Assembly: GCA_902597175.1 (NCBI GenBank)
Contig: CACJWN010000005.1
Coordinates: 1 to 64,000, forward strand
Source: an uncultured Pelagibacteraceae bacterium
GTDB taxonomy: Bacteria; Pseudomonadota; Alphaproteobacteria; Pelagibacterales; Pelagibacteraceae
Length of the DNA: 64,000 nucleotides
Reading direction: 5' to 3'
How positions within the stretch are numbered: the stretch's first letter is position 1; every line of letters starts with the position of its first letter. Shown one piece after another: positions 54,936-63,852 of the stretch. The notes under the pieces were generated by a model. It was not told the DNA's origin, made no database searches, and worked only from the letters and a program-made list of their open reading frames with translations. A program made the translations under genes and the position numbers.

Positions 54936-54964
54936 ATTATAAGAACATTTAATTAATTTTGCAA
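54936..54964 (-). promoter_or_regulatory. Candidate promoter for nrdAB
   Basis: On the minus strand TTGCAA (54959-54964) and a perfect TATAAT (54936-54941) are 17 bases apart. RNA would start near 54929, giving a leader of about 88 bases that contains both NrdR-like boxes. Confidence 0.6.
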
Positions 54965-55027
54965 GTGGAAAGTTTTGTTAATAAACATTTAATAAAAAAT
55001 GCCTACATTTTTTAGTACTTATAACCA

Positions 55028-56470
55028 ATGAAAATCAATCCAAACGGTTTTAGAGAATACGATGCACGATGGATCTTTGAAAAAGATATAGATATTGAGG
55101 GAATCAATAATTTAGGGAAAGGACTTGGAACTCAAGTTATAAAACATACTAAAAAAGATAATCCTCGAATAATAGTCGGACATGATTATAGATCATATAG
55201 TGAGAAAATTAAAAAAGCTCTTGTTGATGGTTTGATATCAACTGGATGCCATATTCAAGATGTGGGTTTATCTTTGTCTCCAATGGTCTATTTCGCTCAA
55301 TTTAATTTAAATTCAGATGCTATTGCCATGGTCACCGCTAGTCATAATGAAAATGGGTGGACTGGCGTAAAAATGGGTATTAAAAAAGGTTTAACTCATG
55401 CGCCTGACGAGATGTCTGAGCTAAAAGATTTAACATTAAAAAATGAATTCAAAAAAGGCAAAGGTAGTTTAAAAATAATCGAAAATTTTAAAAAAATCTA
55501 CATCCAGGATTTAATAAATAAAAATAAGATAAATAAAAAAATAAAAGCAGTTGTTGCTTGTGGTAATGGAACTGCTGGAGTATTTGCTCCAGAAATTTTA
55601 AGAGGTATTGGATGTGAAGTAATAGAGTTGGATTGTGAATTAGACTGGTCTTTCCCAAAGTATAATCCTAATCCAGAGGATTTGAAAATGCTTCATGCTA
55701 TAGCGGAAGCTGTTAGAAAAAATAATGCTGATATAGGTTTTGGTTTCGATGGGGATGGAGATAGATGTGGAGTTATAGACGAGCAAGGAAAAGAAATATT
55801 TTCTGATAAGATAGGTCTGCTTCTAGCTAGAAATCTTTCTAACAAACATAAAAACTCTAAATTTATTGTAGATGTGAAGTCAACTGGATTATTTAAAAGT
55901 GATAACATTTTAAATAAAAACGGATGTGAAACTATTTATTGGAAGACAGGTCATTCTCATATCAAGAGAAAAGTAAATGTTGAAAAAGCACTTGCTGGCT
56001 TTGAAAAAAGCGGACACTTTTTCTTTAATCAACCCTTAGGTTTTGGTTATGATGATGGGATTAATTCTGCAATACAAGTTTGTCATCTTTTAATTGATCA
56101 AAATAAAAAAATGAGTCAAATTTTAAAAGATCTACCAGTTACGTACCAAACACCAACTATGGCACCCTACTGTAAAGATGAAGAAAAATACAAAGTTGTC
56201 GATGAAGTGGTTCAAGCAATACAAAAATTAAAAGATAAAGGCACTAAAATTGATAATCAATCGATTACAGAAATTCTAACTGTAAATGGAGCAAGATTTA
56301 CCTTGGAGGACGGGTCTTGGGGGTTAGTACGAGCATCATCAAATAAGCCTTCATTAGTGGTGGTAACAGAAAGCACTCACTCGGACTCAAGGAAGAAAGA
56401 AATATTCAAATTCATTGATGATCTTTTAGAAAAAACAGGAAAAATTGGTGAGTACGACCAAAAAATTTAA
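55028..56470 (+). CDS. Phosphomannomutase/phosphoglucomutase
   Basis: Interconverts hexose 1- and 6-phosphates for nucleotide-sugar supply. The 480-residue protein starts NPNGFREYDARW, has the phosphoserine loop VTASHNENGWTGVKMG near 101-116, the metal loop GFDGDGDRCGV near 240-250 and the sugar-binding region GFEKSGHFFF with the Glu and Ser that read the substrate. The order matches the AlgC/ManB-type PMM/PGM family rather than GlmM. It overlaps the convergent TauE gene by 4 bases. It could feed the glycan genes elsewhere in the window. Confidence 0.87.
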   Translation: MKINPNGFREYDARWIFEKDIDIEGINNLGKGLGTQVIKHTKKDNPRIIVGHDYRSYSEKIKKALVDGLISTGCHIQDVGLSLSPMVYFAQFNLNSDAIAMVTASHNENGWTGVKMGIKKGLTHAPDEMSELKDLTLKNEFKKGKGSLKIIENFKKIYIQDLINKNKINKKIKAVVACGNGTAGVFAPEILRGIGCEVIELDCELDWSFPKYNPNPEDLKMLHAIAEAVRKNNADIGFGFDGDGDRCGVIDEQGKEIFSDKIGLLLARNLSNKHKNSKFIVDVKSTGLFKSDNILNKNGCETIYWKTGHSHIKRKVNVEKALAGFEKSGHFFFNQPLGFGYDDGINSAIQVCHLLIDQNKKMSQILKDLPVTYQTPTMAPYCKDEEKYKVVDEVVQAIQKLKDKGTKIDNQSITEILTVNGARFTLEDGSWGLVRASSNKPSLVVVTESTHSDSRKKEIFKFIDDLLEKTGKIGEYDQKI

Positions 56471-57297
56471 AGCGTAAAATATTCAAATAAGAATCTAGAT
56501 CCAACGAAAACTAAAAAAATACCAAAATATTTAGTAAGTTTTCTTTTATCCAATCTATGACTTATTTTTGCACCTATTCTAGCCATAAAAGCTGTTATAG
56601 GGAAAAAAATTAAAAAAACAGGAATATTTAAAAAACCAATACTTAACGGAACGTTTGCATCTAATAAATGACCTGAAAGCAAAAATCCCATAGCGCCAAA
56701 TAAAGCAATTATAAATCCAATAGCTGCAGCACTACCTATAGCTTTATTAATAGGATAACCGAAATATTTTAAGATAGGTACATTCATCACTGCGCCTCCT
56801 ATTCCCATTGGTGCAGAAACAAATCCACTGACTATGCCAGCTAGAGTTTTTGCTAACAATCCAATTTTAATATCTAAATTTTCACCTTTTTCTTTTAAGA
56901 ATAATAAATAAAAAGCTAATCCGTAAACAACAATAGTAAAATATAAAATTAAAGGTTTAGTGCTTAAATTTGCAGCCAAGATTGTTCCTAAAATTACACC
57001 AGTTACAACAGAAAGACCAAACCCTCTAACAACTTTAAAATCAACGGCTTTATGCTGGTGATGGGTTAAAACTGATACTATAGAAGTTGGTATGATTATG
57101 CCAAAAGAAGTGCCTACTGATAGATGCATTACATAAGAAGGGTCAATCCCTGCTCTTGTAAAAATATAGAATAAAATTGGAACTGTTATAAGCCCTCCAC
57201 CAATTCCAAAAAGACCTGCAGCAAAACCTGCAGGAATGGCAGTAATGATCATGACAAATATTAAGTAAATTATTTCAAATTGCGAAAGTATTAACAA
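56467..57297 (-). CDS. TauE/SafE family membrane permease
   Basis: The 276-residue protein has about eight membrane spans and the family glycine-rich motifs: AGLFGIGGGLITVP near residue 27 and a second, related FVSAPMGIGGAVMNVP near residue 160, the internal duplication expected for TauE/SafE (sulfite, sulfonate or organic anion export). The start is uncertain: TTG at 57297, 2 bases after dusA, or ATG at 57252. The substrate is not known. Confidence 0.85.
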   Translation of the reverse strand: MLILSQFEIIYLIFVMIITAIPAGFAAGLFGIGGGLITVPILFYIFTRAGIDPSYVMHLSVGTSFGIIIPTSIVSVLTHHQHKAVDFKVVRGFGLSVVTGVILGTILAANLSTKPLILYFTIVVYGLAFYLLFLKEKGENLDIKIGLLAKTLAGIVSGFVSAPMGIGGAVMNVPILKYFGYPINKAIGSAAAIGFIIALFGAMGFLLSGHLLDANVPLSIGFLNIPVFLIFFPITAFMARIGAKISHRLDKRKLTKYFGIFLVFVGSRFLFEYFTL

Positions 57298-57299
57298 AG

Positions 57300-58283
57300 T
57301 TATCTTTCCAGAGATACAATTTTTGTCTTTTTAATTTGATCCATTAAGTGATTAACTTTTTTAAGATCTGCATCTCTTATACACATATTTTTAGAAAGAT
57401 ATTGCTTCCATACTCTTGATCCATTCTGTCCATGAAATAAGCCTACAGTATGTCTCATAATATGATTTAATTGAACACCTTTTGTAGTTTCTTCTTGAAT
57501 GTATGGAATTAACTTTTCCATTACCTCAGATCTTGTAGGAATATTATCACTACCAAAAACATCCCTCTCTATCTCTGCTAAAAAGTAAGGAGAATGATAA
57601 ATTGCTCTACCTATCATTACTCCATCAACTCTCTTGAGGTGATTTTTAATATCTTCTGATGTTTTAATTCCACCATTAATGATAATTTCATCATTTTTGA
57701 AAAAATCTTTAAGTTTGTAAACAAAGTCATACTTTAAAGGTGGAATATTTAAATTTTCTTTTGGAGTTAATTTTTTCAAAAGTGCTTTCCTTGCATGAAT
57801 AATGAATTTTTGTGAACCAGCATCTTTTGTTATTTGAATAAATGACTTTAAAAATTCAAAATCTTCAACATCATTATAACCAATTCTTGTTTTTATAGTG
57901 ATTGGTAATTTAGTTGCTTTAGCCATTGACTCTATACATCTTGCTACTAATTTAGGTTCTTGCATCAGGCACGCACCGAATTTATTTTTTTGAACTTTTT
58001 TACTAGGGCAACCTAAATTTAAATTTATTTCTTTGTAACCATATTGCTCAGAAATTCTACAAGCCTCAGCAAGTTCTGACTCGTTTGAACCTCCAACTTG
58101 TAAAGTCACTGGATTTTGAATTTTTTTAAACGATAGAAGTTTTTCCCTATCACCTCTTATGATTGCATTAGCTACAATCATCTCTGTATATAAATGAACA
58201 TTTTTACTTATAAGACTTAAAAAATAAATTTCGTGCCTATCAGTGCAATCCATCATGGGCGCAACTGAAACAGTTTTTTTCAT
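57300..58283 (-). CDS. dusA: tRNA-dihydrouridine synthase A
   Basis: FMN enzyme that reduces uridines 20 and 20a in tRNA. The 327-residue protein has VAPMMDCTDRHEIYFLSLIS at the start, VTLQVGGSNESELAEA, INLNLGCPSKKVQKNKFGACLM with the catalytic Cys, IHARKALLKKLTPKENLNIPPL and INGGIKT, all specific for DusA among the Dus families. It is 6 bases downstream of rpoZ. Confidence 0.95.
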   Translation of the reverse strand: MKKTVSVAPMMDCTDRHEIYFLSLISKNVHLYTEMIVANAIIRGDREKLLSFKKIQNPVTLQVGGSNESELAEACRISEQYGYKEINLNLGCPSKKVQKNKFGACLMQEPKLVARCIESMAKATKLPITIKTRIGYNDVEDFEFLKSFIQITKDAGSQKFIIHARKALLKKLTPKENLNIPPLKYDFVYKLKDFFKNDEIIINGGIKTSEDIKNHLKRVDGVMIGRAIYHSPYFLAEIERDVFGSDNIPTRSEVMEKLIPYIQEETTKGVQLNHIMRHTVGLFHGQNGSRVWKQYLSKNMCIRDADLKKVNHLMDQIKKTKIVSLER

Positions 58284-58289
58284 GATATG

Positions 58290-58784
58290 TTATGATTTGT
58301 TTTCTTCTTCTGTAGCCTCTTCACTTAATTCTAGAGGCTCTTCTTCTTTATCTAAATTTTCTTCTTTTATTTCTGGCTGTTCTGCTTTTAGTTCTGATAG
58401 CGCTTCGTCAGCTAAGCTAGGTTTTTTAACTTCTGGAATTCTTCTCGTTCTTTTTGAAGGTAATATTGCAACTCCGCTTTTAGATACCTGACCTTTGTAA
58501 AGATTCTCAAAGTCATCGTTGGTTTCCTCTTCAATTTCCTCCTGCTCCTCTGATTCGTCTGGTTCTTTTCTTAATCTTTTAATGGCACTAGCTTCAACCT
58601 CATTAACATCAATCTTGCCATCTCCAATTTCTCTTAATGATATAATTGTTCGTTTGTCATTATCTTCCTCTACAAGCATTGGTGCTCCGGCGTTCAGTTG
58701 AACAGTTCTCTCTTTTGCTAGTAAGACTAGATCGTATTGGTTATCAACTTTTTCTAAACAATCTTCTACGGTAATTCTTGCCAT
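58290..58784 (-). CDS. rpoZ: DNA-directed RNA polymerase subunit omega with long acidic tail
   Basis: From the ATG at 58782-58784 the protein has 164 residues. The first ~65 match omega: MARITVEDCLEKVDNQYDLV, AKERTVQL and a stretch toward VNEVEASAIKRL near 70. E. coli omega is 91 residues; here the remaining ~90 are rich in Glu and Asp with a short basic patch (SKRTRRIPEVKKP). Acidic extensions occur in several alphaproteobacterial omegas. It precedes dusA with 6 bases between, and follows the MFS gene by 34 bases. Confidence 0.9.
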   Translation of the reverse strand: MARITVEDCLEKVDNQYDLVLLAKERTVQLNAGAPMLVEEDNDKRTIISLREIGDGKIDVNEVEASAIKRLRKEPDESEEQEEIEEETNDDFENLYKGQVSKSGVAILPSKRTRRIPEVKKPSLADEALSELKAEQPEIKEENLDKEEEPLELSEEATEEENKS

Positions 58785-58818
58785 GATGGAGAGTGTATAT
58801 TGAAATAATCTCAATAAA

Positions 58819-60036
58819 TCAATTATTTTTTAGTATGACAGGTTCTAATGTGTTTCTAATTGAAAACAAAAGAGATAGTGAAGCAACAATATAAATACCG
58901 GCAATTAGTGCAATATTTTCAATATCATAACCACTATCAATCAATACTCCAAAAACTGCGGTACCAAAAGCGGTTGAAAATACCATCAGTGCAGTTGTTA
59001 AAGCTTTAATTGAACCAATATATTTTACTCCATAAATTTCAGCCCAAGTTGAAGAGCCTAATACGTTAGCTAGTCCATTGGATACACCTATTAAACCTAA
59101 AAAAATAAATGCAGAAATTTCTTGTTCATAATAAAACAAAACTAACATTGCAAAAAGTAAAGGAATATTCATAAGTGGAATTAATTTTCTACTTGTAAAT
59201 TTATCAACTAAAAAACCAGAAAAAAATAATGTTATAATTGAAGTAATCGAATAAACCATAAAAGCTTTTGGAATTGTATAGATGCTCCACATTTTAGACT
59301 CTGTAATAAAAGATTGGTAAACAAATACACCAGTAGCTACCCAAGGCATTGCAAGCATGTTTAGTGAAACTATATAAAATCTAAAGTCTTTAATAACTTC
59401 TATCCTTCGCCAACTTTTAATTTTTAAATTTATTTTTGGATTTTGATCTTTTTCTCTAGACTCAAGTTTGACGCTTCTAATGGTATTAAATATTACAATT
59501 GGTAGAAATAAGATAATTATTACTGCAATACCCTGCCAAACAGTTCTCCAAGAGTAAATCACAAAAAAATAAGTAACAAAAACTGGCAAAATAAATTCTG
59601 CTGAAGACAAACCAAACCAAATTGTGCTTAAAGCTTTGCCTCTTGATTTTTCAAAAAATCTTGAAATAGTAGTTGTAGAGGTATGGCTCATTAAGCCTTG
59701 ACCAGAAAATCTCATCAAAAAAATACCAATAGCTAAAAGGAATATGTTATTTATAAAAGAAAAAAAAAGTGATGACAAAAATAATAATATTATGACAAAA
59801 AATGAGTAATAAAAAATTTGATACTCATCAATTTTTTTTCCTACCCATATTAATAAAATGCTAGAAAAAATTGTTGCCATTGCATAAATATTTCCAAATT
59901 GCCCGTGGGTTATACCTAACTCATTTCTAATTGGTGCATTAAACAAACCTAAAAAAAAGCTCTGTCCAAAACTTGAAAAAAATGTAAAGATAAAACCAAA
60001 TATTATAATTTTTTTATTAATCGAAATTTTAATCAT
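58819..60036 (-). CDS. Major facilitator superfamily transporter
   Basis: The 405-residue protein has twelve predicted membrane spans and the MFS loop-2 motif (GKKIDEYQ, near residue 65), with the central loop after span six (about residues 185-205). A phrase GQGLMSHTSTTTISRFFEKSRGKALS near 110-135 matches MFS members related to monocarboxylate/oxalate-formate transporters. No substrate can be assigned. It is divergent from the CoA-transferase gene, with 82 bases between them. Confidence 0.82.
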   Translation of the reverse strand: MIKISINKKIIIFGFIFTFFSSFGQSFFLGLFNAPIRNELGITHGQFGNIYAMATIFSSILLIWVGKKIDEYQIFYYSFFVIILLFLSSLFFSFINNIFLLAIGIFLMRFSGQGLMSHTSTTTISRFFEKSRGKALSTIWFGLSSAEFILPVFVTYFFVIYSWRTVWQGIAVIIILFLPIVIFNTIRSVKLESREKDQNPKINLKIKSWRRIEVIKDFRFYIVSLNMLAMPWVATGVFVYQSFITESKMWSIYTIPKAFMVYSITSIITLFFSGFLVDKFTSRKLIPLMNIPLLFAMLVLFYYEQEISAFIFLGLIGVSNGLANVLGSSTWAEIYGVKYIGSIKALTTALMVFSTAFGTAVFGVLIDSGYDIENIALIAGIYIVASLSLLFSIRNTLEPVILKNN

Positions 60037-60118
60037 TAATGATTTTAGTAAACTTTTATTTTTAAATAATGAATTATATTAAGCATAAATATAGATCAAT
60101 TTAATTTTAGATTTTAAT

Positions 60119-61264
60119 ATGGATGGTCCTCTTAAAAATATACTTGTTCTTGATTTAACTAGGGTTTTAGTTGGTCCATATTGTACAATGATATTATCAG
60201 ATTTAGGTGCAAGAGTAATCAAAGTAGAGTCTCCCAATGGAGGAGATGACTCTAGAAAGTTCGGACCTTTTATAAAAGAAAATTCTGCATATTTTATGTC
60301 TCTTAATAGAGGAAAAGAAAGTATCGCTTTAAACTTAAAAAACTCAGAGGATAAGAAAATATTTTTGAATATTCTTAATAAAACAGATGTTCTTGTTGAA
60401 AATTTTAAACCTGGAACTTTAGAAAAATGGGGATTGGGCTGGAAAGATTTATGTGACAAATTTCCAAAACTGATTTATGCATCCGCATCAGGATTTGGAC
60501 AAACAGGACCACTTAAAGAATTACCAGCTTACGATATGGTTGTTCAAGGAATGGGAGGGTTGATGAGTGTCACTGGTCATCCTCAGACTGAGCCAACAAG
60601 AGTAGGAACTTCTATTGGTGATATTACTGCTGCTTTGTTTACCACTATCGGAATAAATTCAGCATTATATGATAGAGAAAAAACTGGAAAAGGAATGTTT
60701 ATTGATGTTTCGATGTTGGATTGTCAGATAGCCATTTTAGAAAACGCTATTGCGAGGTATTTATCAAAAAATGAAATCCCTCAGCCCATGGGTTCTAGAC
60801 ATCCCTCTATTGCGCCATTTGAAGCATTTAAAACTAAAGATAGTTATATAATTATTGCTGCTGGTAACGATAAATTATTTAAAAAATTATGTAATGCACT
60901 CGACATGAAAGCAGAGTTTAATAATGAAAAATTTAAAACTAATGCGCTTAGATGCAAAAATATGGATGAATTAAAACTAATTATAGAAAAAAAATTAAAA
61001 GTTTTAAATACTAAAGACTGGACTCAAAAATTAGAAAAAGATAAAATTCCATGTGGTCCAATTTTCAATATTAAAGATGCTGTTGAAAATCCACAAATAA
61101 AAGCTCGAAATATGATAATTAATACATTTCATAAAGTGGCTGGAGATTTCAAAGCAGCAGGAAACCCTATTAAAATGTCCAGTTACGCAGACAGTTTAAA
61201 AAGAGGAGATGTGCCTGATTTAGATGAGAATAGAGAAAAAATAATTAAGGAGTTTTGTAATTAA
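60119..61264 (+). CDS. Family III CoA-transferase (CaiB/BaiF type)
   Basis: Predicted transfer of CoA between carboxylic acids through an enzyme-bound anhydride. The 381-residue protein begins KNILVLDLTRVLVGPYCTMILSDLGARVIKVE, has DDSRKFGPF, LNRGKESIALNLK, GFGQTGP and the catalytic Asp in FIDVSMLDCQ (about residue 197). The family includes formyl-CoA, carnitine and alpha-methylacyl-CoA enzymes; the substrate here is unknown. It starts a tight three-gene group with an oxidoreductase (2-base gap) and a flavin-oxidase-like gene. Confidence 0.88.
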   Translation: MDGPLKNILVLDLTRVLVGPYCTMILSDLGARVIKVESPNGGDDSRKFGPFIKENSAYFMSLNRGKESIALNLKNSEDKKIFLNILNKTDVLVENFKPGTLEKWGLGWKDLCDKFPKLIYASASGFGQTGPLKELPAYDMVVQGMGGLMSVTGHPQTEPTRVGTSIGDITAALFTTIGINSALYDREKTGKGMFIDVSMLDCQIAILENAIARYLSKNEIPQPMGSRHPSIAPFEAFKTKDSYIIIAAGNDKLFKKLCNALDMKAEFNNEKFKTNALRCKNMDELKLIIEKKLKVLNTKDWTQKLEKDKIPCGPIFNIKDAVENPQIKARNMIINTFHKVAGDFKAAGNPIKMSSYADSLKRGDVPDLDENREKIIKEFCN

Positions 61265-61266
61265 TT

Positions 61267-62136
61267 ATGAGTTGCAAAGTTGCGTTTATAGGTTTGGGTG
61301 TCATGGGTTATCCAATGGCAGGTTACATTTCAAAAGCGGGTCACGATGTGACTGTTTATAATCGAACAAAAGCAAAAGCAGAAAAATGGATTAAAGAATA
61401 TAAAGGTAAAACTGCAGACACTCCAATGAATGCAGCTAAAGACTGTGATTTTATTTTCACATGTGTTGGCAACGACAATGATTTAAGAGAGGTAACTCTA
61501 GGTGATAAAGGTTTATTTAAAACTGCAAAAAAAGGTTCAATCTATGTTGATAACACTACTGCCTCAGCAAATATTGCACGAGAACTATATAAAGAAGCAA
61601 AGTCAAAGGGTTTTGATTTCCTAGACGCACCAATTTCAGGCGGTCAAGCGGGAGCTGAAGGTGGAATTTTAACCGTAATGGTTGGAGGAGATGAAGCTCC
61701 ATATAAAAAAGCTGAGCCAGTAATTGATTGTTACAGTAAAAAGATAAAATTACTTGGTCCCTCTGGAAGTGGTCAGTTAACTAAGATGGTAAATCAAATT
61801 TGTATCGCTGGCTTAGTGCAAGGTTTATCAGAAGCAATTAATTTTGGCATGAATGCAGGATTAAATATGCATGATGTTATTGAGGTAATTTCAAAAGGTG
61901 CAGCACAATCATGGCAAATGGAAAATAGACACAAAACAATGATTGAAGATAAATTTGATTATGGTTTTGCTGTTGATTGGATGAGAAAAGATTTAAAAAT
62001 AGCTATGGATGAAGCAAAGAAAAATAACTCTCCCCTACCAATCACAAAAATAATCGATGAATATTATGCTGAAGTCCAAAAAATGGGTGGTCAAAGATGG
62101 GATACTTCAAGTTTAATCAAAAGATTTAGAAAATAA
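61267..62136 (+). CDS. NAD(P)-dependent beta-hydroxyacid dehydrogenase (3-hydroxyisobutyrate type)
   Basis: The 289-residue protein starts KVAFIGLGVMGYPMAGYISKAGHDVTVYNRT, the family's dinucleotide-binding signature with an N-R-T that favours NADP, then DAPISGGQAGAEGGILTVMVGG (substrate motif) and SGQLTKMVNQI with the catalytic Lys near 173. Members act on 3-hydroxyisobutyrate, tartronate semialdehyde, glyoxylate or succinic semialdehyde. Its place after a CoA-transferase suggests branched-chain or short hydroxyacid metabolism, without proof. Confidence 0.87.
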   Translation: MSCKVAFIGLGVMGYPMAGYISKAGHDVTVYNRTKAKAEKWIKEYKGKTADTPMNAAKDCDFIFTCVGNDNDLREVTLGDKGLFKTAKKGSIYVDNTTASANIARELYKEAKSKGFDFLDAPISGGQAGAEGGILTVMVGGDEAPYKKAEPVIDCYSKKIKLLGPSGSGQLTKMVNQICIAGLVQGLSEAINFGMNAGLNMHDVIEVISKGAAQSWQMENRHKTMIEDKFDYGFAVDWMRKDLKIAMDEAKKNNSPLPITKIIDEYYAEVQKMGGQRWDTSSLIKRFRK

Positions 62137-62139
62137 ATC

Positions 62140-62748
62140 GTGTCAGAAACAGTAAGTTACTACGAAAATTCAGAAGAAATCGAAAAAAAAATTTGGGATT
62201 TATTATCAAAAGCTGTCAAAGATAGATCTTCTGAATTCAGAACTCCAGTTTTTATTTGTGGAAATGATAAAGATCTTGATGGAAGAGTCGTTGTTCTCAG
62301 AAAGGCAGATCAGCAAAATAATTTAATTCAGTACCATAGCGATATTAGATCTTCAAAAATTGAGAAAATAAAAAAAAATCCTAAATGCTCAATTTTATTT
62401 TATGGTAAAGAGGAAAAAATACAGCTCAGAATTAAGGCTGAGAGCGAAGTAAATTACAACAATGATGTTACAAAAGAGTCTTGGGAAAAAACTGGCCATA
62501 TCAGTAGAAAATGTTACTTGGTTACTAATGGACCTGGGACAGAATCTGAAAAACCAACCTCAGGTTTGGATAATAAGTTTGATAATTTTGATTTTACTAA
62601 AGAAGAAAGTGAAGAGGGCTATAAAAACTTTTGTGTAATAAAATGTAAAATTCAAAGTATTGAGTGGCTTTATTTAGCAGCCAAAGGTCATCGAAGAGCT
62701 CTTATTGATCTTAGAGGTTCTAAAAAATTTACCTGGTTAGTCCCTTAA
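62140..62748 (+). CDS. Pyridoxamine 5'-phosphate oxidase-related flavin protein
   Basis: The 202-residue protein has a split-barrel flavin-binding pattern: FRTPVFICGND, GRVVVLRKADQQNNLIQYHSDIRSSK (about 50-75) and the C-terminal WLYLAAKGHRRALIDL. It resembles PdxH-related proteins of the broader family, but lacks the exact PdxH C-terminal RLRP-type signature, so pyridoxal synthesis is not assured. Starts with GTG at 62140, 3 bases after the preceding gene. Its stop lies one base from the stop of the convergent gene. Confidence 0.7.
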   Translation: MSETVSYYENSEEIEKKIWDLLSKAVKDRSSEFRTPVFICGNDKDLDGRVVVLRKADQQNNLIQYHSDIRSSKIEKIKKNPKCSILFYGKEEKIQLRIKAESEVNYNNDVTKESWEKTGHISRKCYLVTNGPGTESEKPTSGLDNKFDNFDFTKEESEEGYKNFCVIKCKIQSIEWLYLAAKGHRRALIDLRGSKKFTWLVP

Positions 62749-62749
62749 T

Positions 62750-63253
62750 CTATTTTTTATATTTTTTAATATTTTCAACGTAGTCTCTTGCGTTTTCTTG
62801 AATATGTTTTATTTCTTCTTCTGTAACTTGTCTCACTACTTTACCGGGACTTCCTAAAACTAGAGATCTATCCGGAATAACTTTATTTTCTGTAACCAAT
62901 GAATTTGCTCCAATGATACAATTTTTTCCAATCCTAGCTTTGTTTAAAATAGTTGAACCTATTCCTATGATGCAATCATCTGAAATTTCACATCCATGAA
63001 GCATTACCATATGACCTACCGTAACACCCTTGCCTATTATTGTTGGACAACCTGGATCTGTGTGTATTACGCTACCATCTTGAATGTTTGAACCTTCACC
63101 AATAATAATTGGTTCTAAATCACCTCTTAAAGTTGCATTAAACCAAATATTAGAATTCTTTTTTAATTCAACTCTGCCGATGATAACTGCATTAGAAGCT
63201 ATCCAGCTGTTTGGATCAATTTTAGGAGTGTGACCGTTAACATCGTAAATCAT
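62750..63253 (-). CDS. Gamma-type carbonic anhydrase family hexapeptide protein
   Basis: The 167-residue left-handed beta-helix protein has NAVIIGRVELKKNSNIWFNATLRGDLEPI (residues about 22-50), NIQDGSVIHTD with one zinc-ligand His, and GHMVMLHGCEI with two more His, the spacing of gamma carbonic anhydrases (CamH/YrdA type). Enzyme activity is variable in this group. It is the second carbonic-anhydrase-type gene in the window. It is divergent from the thioredoxin-like gene by 41 bases. Confidence 0.87.
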   Translation of the reverse strand: MIYDVNGHTPKIDPNSWIASNAVIIGRVELKKNSNIWFNATLRGDLEPIIIGEGSNIQDGSVIHTDPGCPTIIGKGVTVGHMVMLHGCEISDDCIIGIGSTILNKARIGKNCIIGANSLVTENKVIPDRSLVLGSPGKVVRQVTEEEIKHIQENARDYVENIKKYKK

Positions 63254-63294
63254 AAATTTGCTGTAATGTATTATTAATTACTTTATAATATATT

Positions 63295-63852
63295 ATGGCT
63301 TTAACAAAGACACCAGTTTGCGATTTTGGAAAAAAAGCCGAAAATTTCAAACTAAAATCAATAGAAAATAAAATAATCACTTTAAATGACGTAAAAGGTG
63401 AAAAAGCAACACTAATTATGTTCATCTGTAATCACTGCCCTTACGTAAAAGCTATTATCAGAGATTTAGCAAAAGACTGTAATCAATTAAAAAAAGATGG
63501 GATTAATTCTGTTGCTATCATGTCTAATGATACTAAAAATTATCCAGAAGACTCATTTGATAATATGATCAAGTTTGCTAAGGCAAATAATTTTGGTGAA
63601 ATAAATTATTTGTTTGATGAAACTCAAGATATCGCAAAAAAGTATGGAGCTGTTTGTACACCTGATTTCTTTGGTTATAATAACGATTTAAAACTTCAGT
63701 ACCGAGGTAGATACAGAGAACTCAAAGATTTAAAACCTACCTCAGGTGATGATAGTGATTTAAAAGTTGCAATGAAAATGATTTCTGAAACTCAGGCAGG
63801 TCCAAAGAAACAAATTCCTAGTATGGGTTGTAATATAAAGTGGTTTAAATAA
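63295..63852 (+). CDS. Thioredoxin-fold redox protein (AhpC/TSA-type)
   Basis: The 185-residue protein has a thioredoxin fold with FICNHCPYVKAIIRDL near residue 45 (a CxxC with the N-H-C-P core), NYLFDETQDIAKKYGAVCTPDFFGY (about 103-127) including the cis-Pro, and GRYRELKDL. The pattern fits the thioredoxin-like/redoxin family found as stand-alone cytoplasmic proteins with no signal peptide. Function as thiol peroxidase or reductase is not resolved. Its stop overlaps the following gene's ATG by one base. Confidence 0.8.
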   Translation: MALTKTPVCDFGKKAENFKLKSIENKIITLNDVKGEKATLIMFICNHCPYVKAIIRDLAKDCNQLKKDGINSVAIMSNDTKNYPEDSFDNMIKFAKANNFGEINYLFDETQDIAKKYGAVCTPDFFGYNNDLKLQYRGRYRELKDLKPTSGDDSDLKVAMKMISETQAGPKKQIPSMGCNIKWFK

